From assembly GCA_030028905.1 (NCBI GenBank), contig JALDYZ010000006.1, positions 186,001 to 250,000 of the forward strand: a stretch of DNA of 64,000 nt. The letters run 5' to 3'. Each line of letters opens with the position of its first letter. Positions within the stretch are counted from its first letter, which is position 1. Under the pieces are notes generated by a model. It did not search any database, had not been told where the DNA came from, and saw nothing but the letters and a program-made list of their open reading frames with translations. The DNA comes from Ferirhizobium litorale (GTDB taxonomy: Bacteria; Pseudomonadota; Alphaproteobacteria; Rhizobiales; Rhizobiaceae). The position numbers and the translations under genes are program-made. Positions 25,858-34,189 of this stretch are shown piece after piece.

Positions 25858-26931
25858 ATGAAAAAACTTGCTCTCGCACTCGCTGCAACCGCAGCGATCG
25901 TATTCTCGATCGGCACAGCCGCGCAGGCCGAAGACAAGAAGAAGATCTGCTTCATCTATGTCGGCTCCAAGACCGATGGCGGTTGGACGCAGGCCCATGA
26001 CATCGGTCGCCAGCAGCTTGAAAAGGAACTTGGCGACAAGATCGAGACCGCCGTCCTCGAAAACGTGCCGGAAGGCCCGGACGCCGAGCGCGCGCTGGAG
26101 CGCATGGCCCGTTCCGGCTGCTCGCTGATCTTCGCAACGTCCTTCGGCTTCATGGACGCCACCATCAAGGTTGCGGAAAAATTCCCGGACGTGAAGTTCG
26201 AGCACGCCACCGGCTACAAGGCGGCGCCGAACGTCGCGACCTACAACGCACGCTTCTATGAAGGCCGCTACATCCAGGGCCAGATCGCCGCCAAAATGTC
26301 GGAAAAGGGCGTCGCCGGCTACATCGCCTCCTTCCCGATTCCGGAAGTGGTGATGGGCATCAATTCCTTCGTGCACGGCGCGCAGTCGGTCAATCCTGAC
26401 TTCAAGGTCAAGGTCATCTGGGCGAACACCTGGTTCGACCCCGGCAAGGAAGCCGATGCCGCCAAGGCGCTGATCGACCAGGGCGTCGACATCCTGACCC
26501 AGCACACCGATACGACTGCACCGATGCAGGTGGCGGCCGAGCGCGGCATCAAGGCCTTCGGCCAGGCGTCCGACATGATCGCCGCCGGCCCGAACACCCA
26601 GCTGACTGCGATCGTCGACACCTGGGGCGCCTACTATGTGAAGCGTGCGAATGCTCTTCTCGACGGCACCTGGAAGTCGGAGCAGATCTGGGACGGCCTG
26701 AAGGACGGTATCTTGACCATGGCGCCCTACACCAACATGCCGGACGACGTGAAGAAGATGGCCGAGGAAACCGAAGCCAAGATTCGCTCTGGCGAACTGC
26801 ACCCCTTCACTGGCCCGATCAACAAACAGGACGGCTCACAGTGGCTGAAGGACGGTGAAAAGGCCGAAGACGGCGTGCTGCTCGGCATGAACTTCTACAT
26901 CGCCGGCGTCGACGACAAGCTGCCGCAGTAA
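25858..26931 (+). CDS. BMP-family substrate-binding lipoprotein-like protein of the nucleoside importer
   Basis: 357 residues. The signal peptide is MKKLALALAATAAIVFSIGT with cleavage after AQA; there is no lipobox cysteine, so it is a free periplasmic protein. The BMP fold is shown by VGSKTDGGWTQAHDIGR, SLIFATSFGFMD and YIQGQIAAKMSEKG. AAAGGGG lies 6 bases before the ATG, a strong ribosome site that fits the higher need for binding protein. The gene is last in the operon and is followed by a hairpin terminator. The ligand is expected to be a nucleoside or purine base. Confidence 0.92.
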   Translation: MKKLALALAATAAIVFSIGTAAQAEDKKKICFIYVGSKTDGGWTQAHDIGRQQLEKELGDKIETAVLENVPEGPDAERALERMARSGCSLIFATSFGFMDATIKVAEKFPDVKFEHATGYKAAPNVATYNARFYEGRYIQGQIAAKMSEKGVAGYIASFPIPEVVMGINSFVHGAQSVNPDFKVKVIWANTWFDPGKEADAAKALIDQGVDILTQHTDTTAPMQVAAERGIKAFGQASDMIAAGPNTQLTAIVDTWGAYYVKRANALLDGTWKSEQIWDGLKDGILTMAPYTNMPDDVKKMAEETEAKIRSGELHPFTGPINKQDGSQWLKDGEKAEDGVLLGMNFYIAGVDDKLPQ

Positions 26932-26990
26932 GCAGCGGTTTTCCGGGGACTCCATCACGGATCCGGGCCATTCGCGACTTGACAAAATAC

Positions 26991-27017
26991 AAAGGCGCCC
27001 CTGCGGCGCCTTTTTTC
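26991..27017 (+). terminator. Terminator after the nucleoside importer operon
   Basis: AAAGGCGCC and GGCGCCTTT arms with a five-base loop are followed by T6, ending the BMP operon 60 bases after its last stop codon and before the ytfQ-like promoter. Confidence 0.88.
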
Positions 27018-27081
27018 ATTTTGTCGACCGGACGATAGGAATTCGGGCTTTACAAAAGTAATACTATATGATGTTTTTCAA

Positions 27082-27116
27082 CTCAGTCGCGAGGAGGCGA
27101 CGTTCAGGAGGATATC
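27082..27116 (+). promoter_or_regulatory. Leader of the ytfQ-like gene with two Shine-Dalgarno-like motifs
   Basis: A short hairpin GTCGC-GAGGAG-GCGAC exposes GAGGAG in its loop. About ten bases later comes the real ribosome site AGGAGG, 6 bases before the ATG at 27117. The upstream motif may be a standby ribosome site. Confidence 0.35.
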
Positions 27117-28079
27117 ATGAAATTGAGAAACGCACTCTGCAGTGCCACGATTCTGGCTGCCTGCATGTTCACGTCCGCATCCGCTGCGGAGCTCGTCGTC
27201 GGATTTTCCCAGATCGGTTCGGAATCGGGCTGGCGCGCCGCGGAGACGACGCTGACCAAGCAGCAGGCCGAACAGCGCGGCATCGACCTGAAATTCGCCG
27301 ACGCCCAGCAGAAGCAGGAAAACCAGATCAAGGCGATCCGCTCCTTCGTGGCGCAAGGCGTCAACGCAATCCTGCTGGCGCCCGTCGTCGCCACCGGTTG
27401 GGACGAAGTGCTCAAGGAAGCCAAGGAAGCCGAGATCCCGGTCATTCTGCTTGACCGCACGGTCGACAGCGACAAGGACCTCTACATGACGGCGGTCACG
27501 TCCGACCTCGTGCATGAAGGCAACGTCGCGGGCAAGTGGCTCGTTGAAGCCGTGGGCGACAAGCCCTGCAACGTTGTCGAACTGCAGGGGACGACCGGTT
27601 CCTCGCCGGCCATCGACCGCAAGAAAGGCTTCGAGGAAGCACTTGCCGGGCACGACAACCTGAAAATCGTCCGCAGCCAGACCGGCGACTTCACCCGCAC
27701 CAAGGGTAAGGAAGTCATGGAGAGCTTCCTGAAAGCCGAAGACGGAGGCAAGAACATCTGCGCGCTCTACGCGCACAATGACGACATGGCCGTCGGCGCA
27801 ATCCAGGCGATCAAGGAAGCCGGCCTGAAGCCCGGCACCGACATCCTTGTCGTTTCCATCGACGCCGTTCCAGACATCTTCCAGGCCATGGCTGCAGGCG
27901 AAGCCAACGCCACGGTCGAACTGACGCCGAACATGGCCGGCCCGGCCTTCGACGCGCTGGATGCATTCCTGAAGGACGGCACCATGCCGCCGAAGTGGAT
28001 CCAGACCGAATCGAAGCTCTACACCCAGGCAGACGATCCGCAGAAGGTCTACGAAGAAAAGAAGGGCCTCGGCTACTGA
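27117..28079 (+). CDS. ytfQ: YtfQ-like sugar-binding protein (galactofuranose type)
   Basis: 320 residues. The signal peptide ends at SASA/AEL. The mature protein is a type I periplasmic binding protein: VVGFSQIGSESGWRAAETTL, FADAQQKQENQIKAIRSF and PVILLDRTVDSDKDLY closely follow the YtfQ pattern. E. coli YtfQ binds galactofuranose; the same ligand is likely but not proven. Strong AGGAGG site. Downstream, a 194-base gap with an inverted repeat separates it from the ATPase gene, which often allows higher expression of the binding protein. Confidence 0.88.
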   Translation: MKLRNALCSATILAACMFTSASAAELVVGFSQIGSESGWRAAETTLTKQQAEQRGIDLKFADAQQKQENQIKAIRSFVAQGVNAILLAPVVATGWDEVLKEAKEAEIPVILLDRTVDSDKDLYMTAVTSDLVHEGNVAGKWLVEAVGDKPCNVVELQGTTGSSPAIDRKKGFEEALAGHDNLKIVRSQTGDFTRTKGKEVMESFLKAEDGGKNICALYAHNDDMAVGAIQAIKEAGLKPGTDILVVSIDAVPDIFQAMAAGEANATVELTPNMAGPAFDALDAFLKDGTMPPKWIQTESKLYTQADDPQKVYEEKKGLGY

Positions 28080-28091
28080 TGCCTTCGCCGT

Positions 28092-28127
28092 GATCCGCAA
28101 GACGGCCCTTCGCTGATTTTGCGGATC
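28092..28127 (+). repeat. Intra-operon inverted repeat
   Basis: GATCCGCAA (28092-28100) and TTGCGGATC (28119-28127) form a perfect 9-base stem with an 18-base loop, 12 bases after the binding protein stop. No T run follows, so it more likely stabilises the 3' end of the ytfQ message or partly attenuates than terminates. Confidence 0.55.
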
Positions 28128-28273
28128 GACGTTGTCCAGCTGCTCCAACGCGGCCGGATAGGGAGTGGCGTGTTTGCGCCGCTCCTGCATCCATCGATAT
28201 CGTCTGGTGTGGTCGTCGTTCATCACGGTAATTCCCGTGCGGCATCGCAGCAGCGTTGCAGGGCAATTCCACC

Positions 28274-29794
28274 ATGGCTGACCATTCCGCAGACATTCTC
28301 GTCGCCTCAGAGATCTGCAAGAGCTTCCCCGGTGCCAAGGCGCTCGACAATGTGAGCTTTTCCCTCAGGGCGGGCGAGGTGCATGCGCTGCTCGGCGAAA
28401 ATGGAGCCGGCAAATCCACCCTGATCAAGTGTATGACCGGCGCCTATGCCCGCGACAGCGGCGCGTTGATGCTTTCCGGATCGACGATAGATCCTCGCGA
28501 CACGCTGGCGGCGCAGCAACTCGGCATCGGCACGGTCTACCAGGAAGTCAACCTGCTACCCAATCTCAGCGTGGCGGAAAATCTGTACCTCGGACGGCAG
28601 CCGCGACGCTTCGGGTTGACGGACAACCGCCGGATGAACCGGCAGGCGCGCGAACTTTTGAACGGCTACGGCATCGACATCGACGTGACGGCGCAGCTCG
28701 ACCGTTACTCGGTGGCGATCCAGCAGGTAATCGCGATCGCCCGGGCCGTCGACCTGTCCGGCAAGGTCCTGATCCTCGACGAACCGACCGCCAGCCTCGA
28801 CAGTCACGAGGTCGCGATGCTCTTCAATGTCGTGCGGTCATTGAAGAAGCGCGGACTTGGAATTGTATTCATTACGCATTTTCTGGAGCAGGTCTATGAG
28901 ATCAGCGACCGGATCACGGTGCTGCGCAACGGCCGGCTGGTGGGTACGCATGACACTGCCGAGCTTCCCAGGAAACAACTGATCTCGCTGATGCTTGGGC
29001 GCGAACTGGCGCAGACGGAACATCTGGCGCGCATGACCAGCGCTAACGCCGGTGAGATCCGTTTCAGGTTCTCGAATTTTGGAAAACGTGGTAAAATCAA
29101 GCCGTTCGACATCGACGTTAAAGCCGGGGAGGTTATTGGCGTGGCTGGGCTGCTGGGGTCAGGGCGGACGGAGACCGCCGAAGTTCTTTTCGGCGTCGAC
29201 CACGCCGACAGCGGGAGGGCCGAGATCGATGGCAAGCCGGTGCGGATCGGCAGCCCGCGGGCCGCGATCGAGCACGGTTTCGGCTTCTGCCCGGAGGATC
29301 GCAAGAGCGACGGGATTATTGGGGACCTATCAATCCGCGAAAACATCGCGCTAGCCCTGCAGGCCCGCCGCGGCTGGTCGCGGCCGCTCTCGCGCGCCGC
29401 ACAGAACGAACTGGCGGATCGCTATATCAAGGCGCTCGACATCCGCACCACCGACCGGGAGAAGGCCATCCGCCTGCTCTCGGGCGGCAACCAGCAGAAA
29501 GTCATTCTTGCGCGCTGGCTTGCGACCAATCCGCAATTCCTGATCCTCGACGAACCGACGCGCGGCATCGACGTCGGTGCGCATGCCGAGATCATCCGGC
29601 TGATCGAAGATCTCTGCGACCAGGGAATGTCGCTGCTGGTCATTTCGTCGGAACTGGAAGAACTGGTGGCCTATAGCTCGCGGATCATCGTGCTGCGCGA
29701 TCGCGAACATGTCGCAGAATTGCAAGGCGAGCGGATATCCGCGGGAGCCATCGTCGAGGCTATTGCCGCATCGCGACTTCCGGAGGACGCATGA
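28274..29794 (+). CDS. ytfR: YtfR-like sugar ABC transporter ATP-binding protein
   Basis: 506 residues with two fused ATPase domains: GENGAGKSTLIKC, QQVIAIARA and LILDEPTASLD in the first; a degenerate P-loop GLLGSGRTE and LSGGNQQKVILARWL in the second. The ATG at 28274, with AGGG 10 bases upstream, is preferred over a TTG at 28256. It overlaps the first permease gene by 4 bases. It powers import of the sugar bound by the YtfQ-like protein. Confidence 0.92.
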   Translation: MADHSADILVASEICKSFPGAKALDNVSFSLRAGEVHALLGENGAGKSTLIKCMTGAYARDSGALMLSGSTIDPRDTLAAQQLGIGTVYQEVNLLPNLSVAENLYLGRQPRRFGLTDNRRMNRQARELLNGYGIDIDVTAQLDRYSVAIQQVIAIARAVDLSGKVLILDEPTASLDSHEVAMLFNVVRSLKKRGLGIVFITHFLEQVYEISDRITVLRNGRLVGTHDTAELPRKQLISLMLGRELAQTEHLARMTSANAGEIRFRFSNFGKRGKIKPFDIDVKAGEVIGVAGLLGSGRTETAEVLFGVDHADSGRAEIDGKPVRIGSPRAAIEHGFGFCPEDRKSDGIIGDLSIRENIALALQARRGWSRPLSRAAQNELADRYIKALDIRTTDREKAIRLLSGGNQQKVILARWLATNPQFLILDEPTRGIDVGAHAEIIRLIEDLCDQGMSLLVISSELEELVAYSSRIIVLRDREHVAELQGERISAGAIVEAIAASRLPEDA

Positions 29795-30804
29795 ACCAGG
29801 ATCTCAAGGCGCTGCTTGTGCGCCTGTCGCCGCAATTGATCGCTTTGGCATCGATTTTGCTGCTTATATTCATGATGTTCCCGAGTTTCTTTAACATCGG
29901 AATTCAAAACGGTCGGCTGTATGGCAGCCTGATCGACGTGCTGAATCGCGGTGCGCCGGTGGCGCTGATCGCGATCGGGATGACGCTGGTGATCGCCACC
30001 AAGGGTATCGACCTCTCGGTCGGTGCCGTCATTGCGATTACCGGTGCGGTTGCCGCCTCCTCGGCGGTCGCCGGGAATTCACTTGCCTACACCATCGTGC
30101 TTGCCCTCGGCACCGGCCTTCTTTGCGGTCTCTGGAACGGAGCGCTTGTGGCTTTGCTCGGGATCCAACCGATCATCGCGACGCTGGTGCTCATGGTGGC
30201 CGGGCGCGGCATTGCGCAATTGATCACAGAGGGTGCTATCCTGACGTTCAACGACGAGGGACTGATCTTCTTCGGCAGCGGCAGCCTGGCCTTTCTACCG
30301 ATGCCGGTAGTGATCTGGGTCGTCTTCGGGCTGCTGGTAGCATTGGTCGTCCGGCGCACCGCGCTCGGCATGCTGGTCGAGGCGATTGGCATCAATCGGC
30401 GCGCCAGCATGCTTTCCGGTGTGCGTACCTCGGTCCTGCTGATGGCCGTCTACGCTTTGAGCGGATTGAGTGCGGCGATTGCCGGGGTCATCGTCGCGGC
30501 AGACATCAGGGGAGCCGACGCAAACAACGCCGGGCTCTGGCTGGAACTGGACGCCATCCTGGCGGTGGTCGTGGGCGGCAATTCGCTGCTTGGCGGGCGG
30601 TTCAGCATTCTCGGGTCGCTGATCGGCGCGATGATCATCCAGGCGGTAAACACCGGCATCCTGCTGTCCGGCTTCCCACCGGAGTTCAACCTGATTATCA
30701 AGGCCGCCATCATCGTGGTGATCCTGATGATCCAGTCTCCGCGGGCGGCGACGCTGCTCGAATTCTTCCGCAAGGCACCTGAAAGCGTGAAAGAGCGTAC
30801 CTGA
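29791..30804 (+). CDS. ytfT: YtfT-like sugar ABC transporter permease
   Basis: 337 residues with about nine membrane segments. The family motif GMTLVIATKGIDLSVGAVIA is at about residue 62 and VVVGGNSLLGGRFSILGSL near residue 255. The start codon ATG at 29791 overlaps the ATPase stop, and its own stop overlaps the next start (TGATG), so ytfR, ytfT and yjfF are translationally coupled. Confidence 0.92.
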   Translation: MNQDLKALLVRLSPQLIALASILLLIFMMFPSFFNIGIQNGRLYGSLIDVLNRGAPVALIAIGMTLVIATKGIDLSVGAVIAITGAVAASSAVAGNSLAYTIVLALGTGLLCGLWNGALVALLGIQPIIATLVLMVAGRGIAQLITEGAILTFNDEGLIFFGSGSLAFLPMPVVIWVVFGLLVALVVRRTALGMLVEAIGINRRASMLSGVRTSVLLMAVYALSGLSAAIAGVIVAADIRGADANNAGLWLELDAILAVVVGGNSLLGGRFSILGSLIGAMIIQAVNTGILLSGFPPEFNLIIKAAIIVVILMIQSPRAATLLEFFRKAPESVKERT

Positions 30805-31772
30805 TGAATTCGAAATACCTTCCGCTTATTGCGACTTCGGTAATCTTCGTCGTCGCCTATGCGCTGTGTACGATGCAGTATCCCAACATGCTGTCGACGC
30901 GGGTGGTTGGCAACCTCCTGACCGACAATGCGTTTCTCGGCATCGCCGCAGTCGGAATGACTTTCGTCATCCTCTCCGGCGGCATCGACCTTTCCATGGG
31001 CTCGGTGATTGCCTTCACCGGTGTTTTCCTCGCCGTTATCCTGCAGAGCACTCCAATTCATCCGCTATTTGCATTCGTTCTCGCATTGGCAATCACCACC
31101 GCGTTCGGAGCGCTGATGGGCGCCATCATCCACTATCTCGAAATGCCGCCGTTCATCGTTACCCTTGCCGGCATGTTTCTTGCCCGCGGCATGGCGTTCG
31201 TACTTTCTATCGACAGCATCCCGGTGAACCACGATTTCTACGGCGTTCTCAACGGTCTGTACTACAGGTTGCCCGGCGGGGGCCGCCTGACGTTCATCGG
31301 CGGGCTTATGCTGTTGGTATTCCTCGCGGGCATCGTGATTGCCCATCGAACACGCTTCGGCACGAATGTCTATGCACTGGGTGGCGGTACACAGACTGCC
31401 CGCCTGATGGGCGTCCCGGTCGCACGCACGACGATCCAGATCTATGCGCTTTCCGGATTCCTTGCCGGACTTTCCGGAATCGTCTTTTCACTCTATACGT
31501 CGGCCGGATACGCGCTGGCCGCCGTCGGCGTCGAACTCGACGCCATTGCAGCCGTGGTAATCGGCGGCACGCTTCTGACGGGAGGAGCAGGCTTTGTCGG
31601 AGGAACGTTGATCGGCATACTCATCCAGGGGCTGATCCAGACCTACATCACCTTTGACGGAACGCTGTCGAGTTGGTGGACGAAGATTCTCATCGGCTTG
31701 CTGCTGTTTGCTTTCATCCTGATGCAGAAGGGCATCCTTCTGCTATCGGGCGACAAGAGAAAATTCACCTGA
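30804..31772 (+). CDS. yjfF: YjfF-like sugar ABC transporter permease
   Basis: 322 residues, second permease of the system. GMTFVILSGGIDLSMGSVIA near residue 52 and VVIGGTLLTGGAGFVGGTL near residue 250 are the paralogous versions of the YtfT motifs. It is followed after 15 bases by a GntR regulator gene, so that regulator is probably part of this operon. Confidence 0.92.
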   Translation: MNSKYLPLIATSVIFVVAYALCTMQYPNMLSTRVVGNLLTDNAFLGIAAVGMTFVILSGGIDLSMGSVIAFTGVFLAVILQSTPIHPLFAFVLALAITTAFGALMGAIIHYLEMPPFIVTLAGMFLARGMAFVLSIDSIPVNHDFYGVLNGLYYRLPGGGRLTFIGGLMLLVFLAGIVIAHRTRFGTNVYALGGGTQTARLMGVPVARTTIQIYALSGFLAGLSGIVFSLYTSAGYALAAVGVELDAIAAVVIGGTLLTGGAGFVGGTLIGILIQGLIQTYITFDGTLSSWWTKILIGLLLFAFILMQKGILLLSGDKRKFT

Positions 31773-31787
31773 GGGAGGAAACGCCTG

Positions 31788-32540
31788 TTGCGCCACAGAA
31801 TGCTTGAGACACGCAAACCGGGAAGAGGCTCGCGAACCAGCCACGCGCATGTGGTCGACGAGTTGGGCCGCCAGATCGTCTCGGGCGCCATGGCGGTCGG
31901 CAGCCTGCTGCCGGGCGATGCCGAACTCGCCCAGCGTTTCAAGGTGTCGCGGACGGTGCTGCGCGAGACGATGAAGACGCTCGCCGCCAAGGGCCTGATC
32001 GTGCCGCGGGCACGTGTCGGCACGCGGGTCACCGGCAAGAACCTGTGGAACATGTTCGACAGCGACGTCATCAACTGGCATTTCGAGGGCGGCGTCAACG
32101 AGGAGTTTTTGCTGCATCTCTATGACGTGCGACTCGCTTTCGAGCCGTTCGCCGCCGGACTTGTCGCGGAAAGGGCGACCGAGGAGGATATCGCCCGCCT
32201 TCGGCACTTGGCAAAGCGGATGGGTGACGCGGGCCACACGGTGGACAGTCTGGCGCTCGCCGACCTCGAGTTTCACCTCGCCATCGCAGAATTCTCGCGC
32301 AACCCGTTCATGCGAACGGTCGGCAGCCTCATCGAGGCGGCACTGGTCGGCATGTTCCGCTTGAGTTCGCCGTCTTCTCAAGACGAACTCGGTATTGGCG
32401 ACGTATCGCTGACACACATGCGGATCGTCGACGCCATCGCCGCCCGTGATCCGGAGGCGGCAAAGAAGGCGATGGAGCATGTCATAATCGTCGGCCGCGA
32501 CCACATCAGGGAAAATTTCGCGCGCGTCGCGATCGGTTAG
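31788..32540 (+). CDS. GntR/FCD regulator of the sugar importer operon
   Basis: 250 residues. Winged helix-turn-helix at about 20-85 (LAQRFKVSRTVLRETMKTL, then TRVTGKNLWNMFDSDVINW) and a C-terminal FCD effector domain (about 100-235) with the metal-binding pattern DLEFHLAIAE and later TLHM-like H residues. Start is TTG: GGAGG at 31775-31780 is correctly spaced for 31788 but too far from the ATG at 31800. As last gene of the ytf-like operon it likely controls it in response to a sugar acid or the imported sugar. Confidence 0.88.
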   Translation: MRHRMLETRKPGRGSRTSHAHVVDELGRQIVSGAMAVGSLLPGDAELAQRFKVSRTVLRETMKTLAAKGLIVPRARVGTRVTGKNLWNMFDSDVINWHFEGGVNEEFLLHLYDVRLAFEPFAAGLVAERATEEDIARLRHLAKRMGDAGHTVDSLALADLEFHLAIAEFSRNPFMRTVGSLIEAALVGMFRLSSPSSQDELGIGDVSLTHMRIVDAIAARDPEAAKKAMEHVIIVGRDHIRENFARVAIG

Positions 32541-32718
32541 GCCGCCGCCCTTCTTGAAACCGACTACCACCACATTCCATGCCATCGGTCGACGCCCGAT
32601 CCGGTGCTTGCGGCAGTTTGGCCGCCCTTGAGAATCCGCCGCGCAAGCTGCTATGACACGACCACCAACCGCATCACCGCGCGCAACCGGCGCGCCCAGG
32701 GAATTTTCGGAGCCGATC

Positions 32719-34080
32719 ATGGAACGCAGTTGCCTTGCCGTCATCCTCGCCGCCGGCGAAAGCACGCGGATGAAATCGAACATGTCGAAGGTGCTGCACA
32801 AGGTGGCCAATCGCCCGATGATCGCCCACGTCATGGAAGCGGTCGGCCGCGCGGATGTCGCCTCCGCAGCCGTCGTCGTCGGGCGTGACGCCGAAAAGGT
32901 CATAAGGGCAGCCACGATCCCGGGGATCGAGGTGGAATCCTATCTCCAGACCGAACGCCTCGGTACGGGCCATGCCGTTCTGGCTGCCCGCGAGGCGATC
33001 GCGCGCGGCTACGACGATATTCTCGTTGCCTATGGCGACGTGCCGCTGATCACCGAGGCACCGTTGATCGCGGCAAGGCAGGGGCTGGCCGCCGGTAACG
33101 ATGTCGTGGTCATCGGCTTCCACACTGATCGACCGACCGGCTATGGCCGCCTGATCGTGGACGATGGCGAACTGCTCGCGATTCGCGAGGAGAAGGACGC
33201 GACGGAGAGCGAACGGGCGATCAACTGGTGCAACAGCGGCCTGATGGCGATCAACGGCCGCAAGGCGCTCGATTTGCTCGGCCGCATCGGCAACAACAAT
33301 GCCAAGGGCGAATACTATCTCACCGACCTCGTGGAGATCGTCCGCTCGCTCGGCGGCCATGCGATCGCCGTCGATGCGCCGGAACAGGAGACGATGGGCT
33401 GCAACAACCGGGCGGAACTCGCCGTGGTCGAGCGTCTCTGGCAGGAGCGCCGCCGCCACGAGCTGATGCTCTCGGGCGTCACGATGATCGCACCCGAAAC
33501 AGTGTTCCTTTCCTATGATACCAAGATCGGGCGCGATGCCATCATCGAGCCGAACGTCGTTTTCGGACCCGGCGTCAGCATAGAAGGCGCGGCGGTCATC
33601 CACTCCTTCAGCCATATCGAAGGTGCCGAGGTGATGGCAGAGGCGGAAGTCGGACCCTATGCGCGGCTGCGTCCGGGCGCGCGCCTTGCCGAGCATTCCA
33701 AGGTCGGCAATTTCTGCGAAGTGAAGAAGGCTGACATCGGCGTCGGCGCCAAAGTCAACCATCTGACCTATATAGGTGATTCGATCGTCGGCGCGGGCAG
33801 CAACATCGGGGCGGGGACGATCACCTGCAACTATGACGGCGTCAACAAGCACGAGACCCGGATCGGCGAACGGGTGTTCGTCGGTTCCAACACTGCCCTG
33901 GTTGCACCCGTATCCATCGGCGACGATGCCTTGATCGCGTCGGGAAGCGTCATCACCGCGGACGTCCCGGCCGATGCGCTGGCTTTCGGGCGCGCGCGCC
34001 AGGAGATCAAGCCCGGACGGGCCAAGCTCATCCGCGCCCGCAACATGGCCATCAAGGCAGCCAAGCAGCCGAAAGGCTGA
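32719..34080 (+). CDS. glmU: Bifunctional UDP-GlcNAc pyrophosphorylase / GlcN-1-P acetyltransferase
   Basis: 453 residues, the normal length. The uridylyltransferase domain shows [13 protein letters not shown] and YGDVPLI; the C-terminal left-handed beta-helix shows hexapeptide repeats ([20 protein letters not shown] region). It makes UDP-GlcNAc for peptidoglycan, LPS and Nod factors. The ATG at 32719 is used rather than 32653, because family members start [13 protein letters not shown]. It is followed by glmS after 109 bases, giving two consecutive steps of amino-sugar synthesis. Confidence 0.96.
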   Translation: MERSCLAVILAAGESTRMKSNMSKVLHKVANRPMIAHVMEAVGRADVASAAVVVGRDAEKVIRAATIPGIEVESYLQTERLGTGHAVLAAREAIARGYDDILVAYGDVPLITEAPLIAARQGLAAGNDVVVIGFHTDRPTGYGRLIVDDGELLAIREEKDATESERAINWCNSGLMAINGRKALDLLGRIGNNNAKGEYYLTDLVEIVRSLGGHAIAVDAPEQETMGCNNRAELAVVERLWQERRRHELMLSGVTMIAPETVFLSYDTKIGRDAIIEPNVVFGPGVSIEGAAVIHSFSHIEGAEVMAEAEVGPYARLRPGARLAEHSKVGNFCEVKKADIGVGAKVNHLTYIGDSIVGAGSNIGAGTITCNYDGVNKHETRIGERVFVGSNTALVAPVSIGDDALIASGSVITADVPADALAFGRARQEIKPGRAKLIRARNMAIKAAKQPKG

Positions 34081-34189
34081 GCATTTTTCGGCCGTTACCT
34101 TGCGAAACCGAAAGTGACTGGCGCGGCAATTGCGCATTGCACAAAATAAGTTAGGACTGCCTGCAATCAGCAGGGCTTTGGAGGCGTGT

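Noticed and set aside
27078-28226. 382-codon minus-strand frame over the ytfQ-like gene
   Set aside because: Shadow of a gene with a clear signal peptide and binding-protein motifs.
34081-34189. Search for a glmS-type ribozyme before glmS
   Set aside because: The leader is only 109 bases with no recognisable ribozyme core, and alphaproteobacteria are not known to use it.
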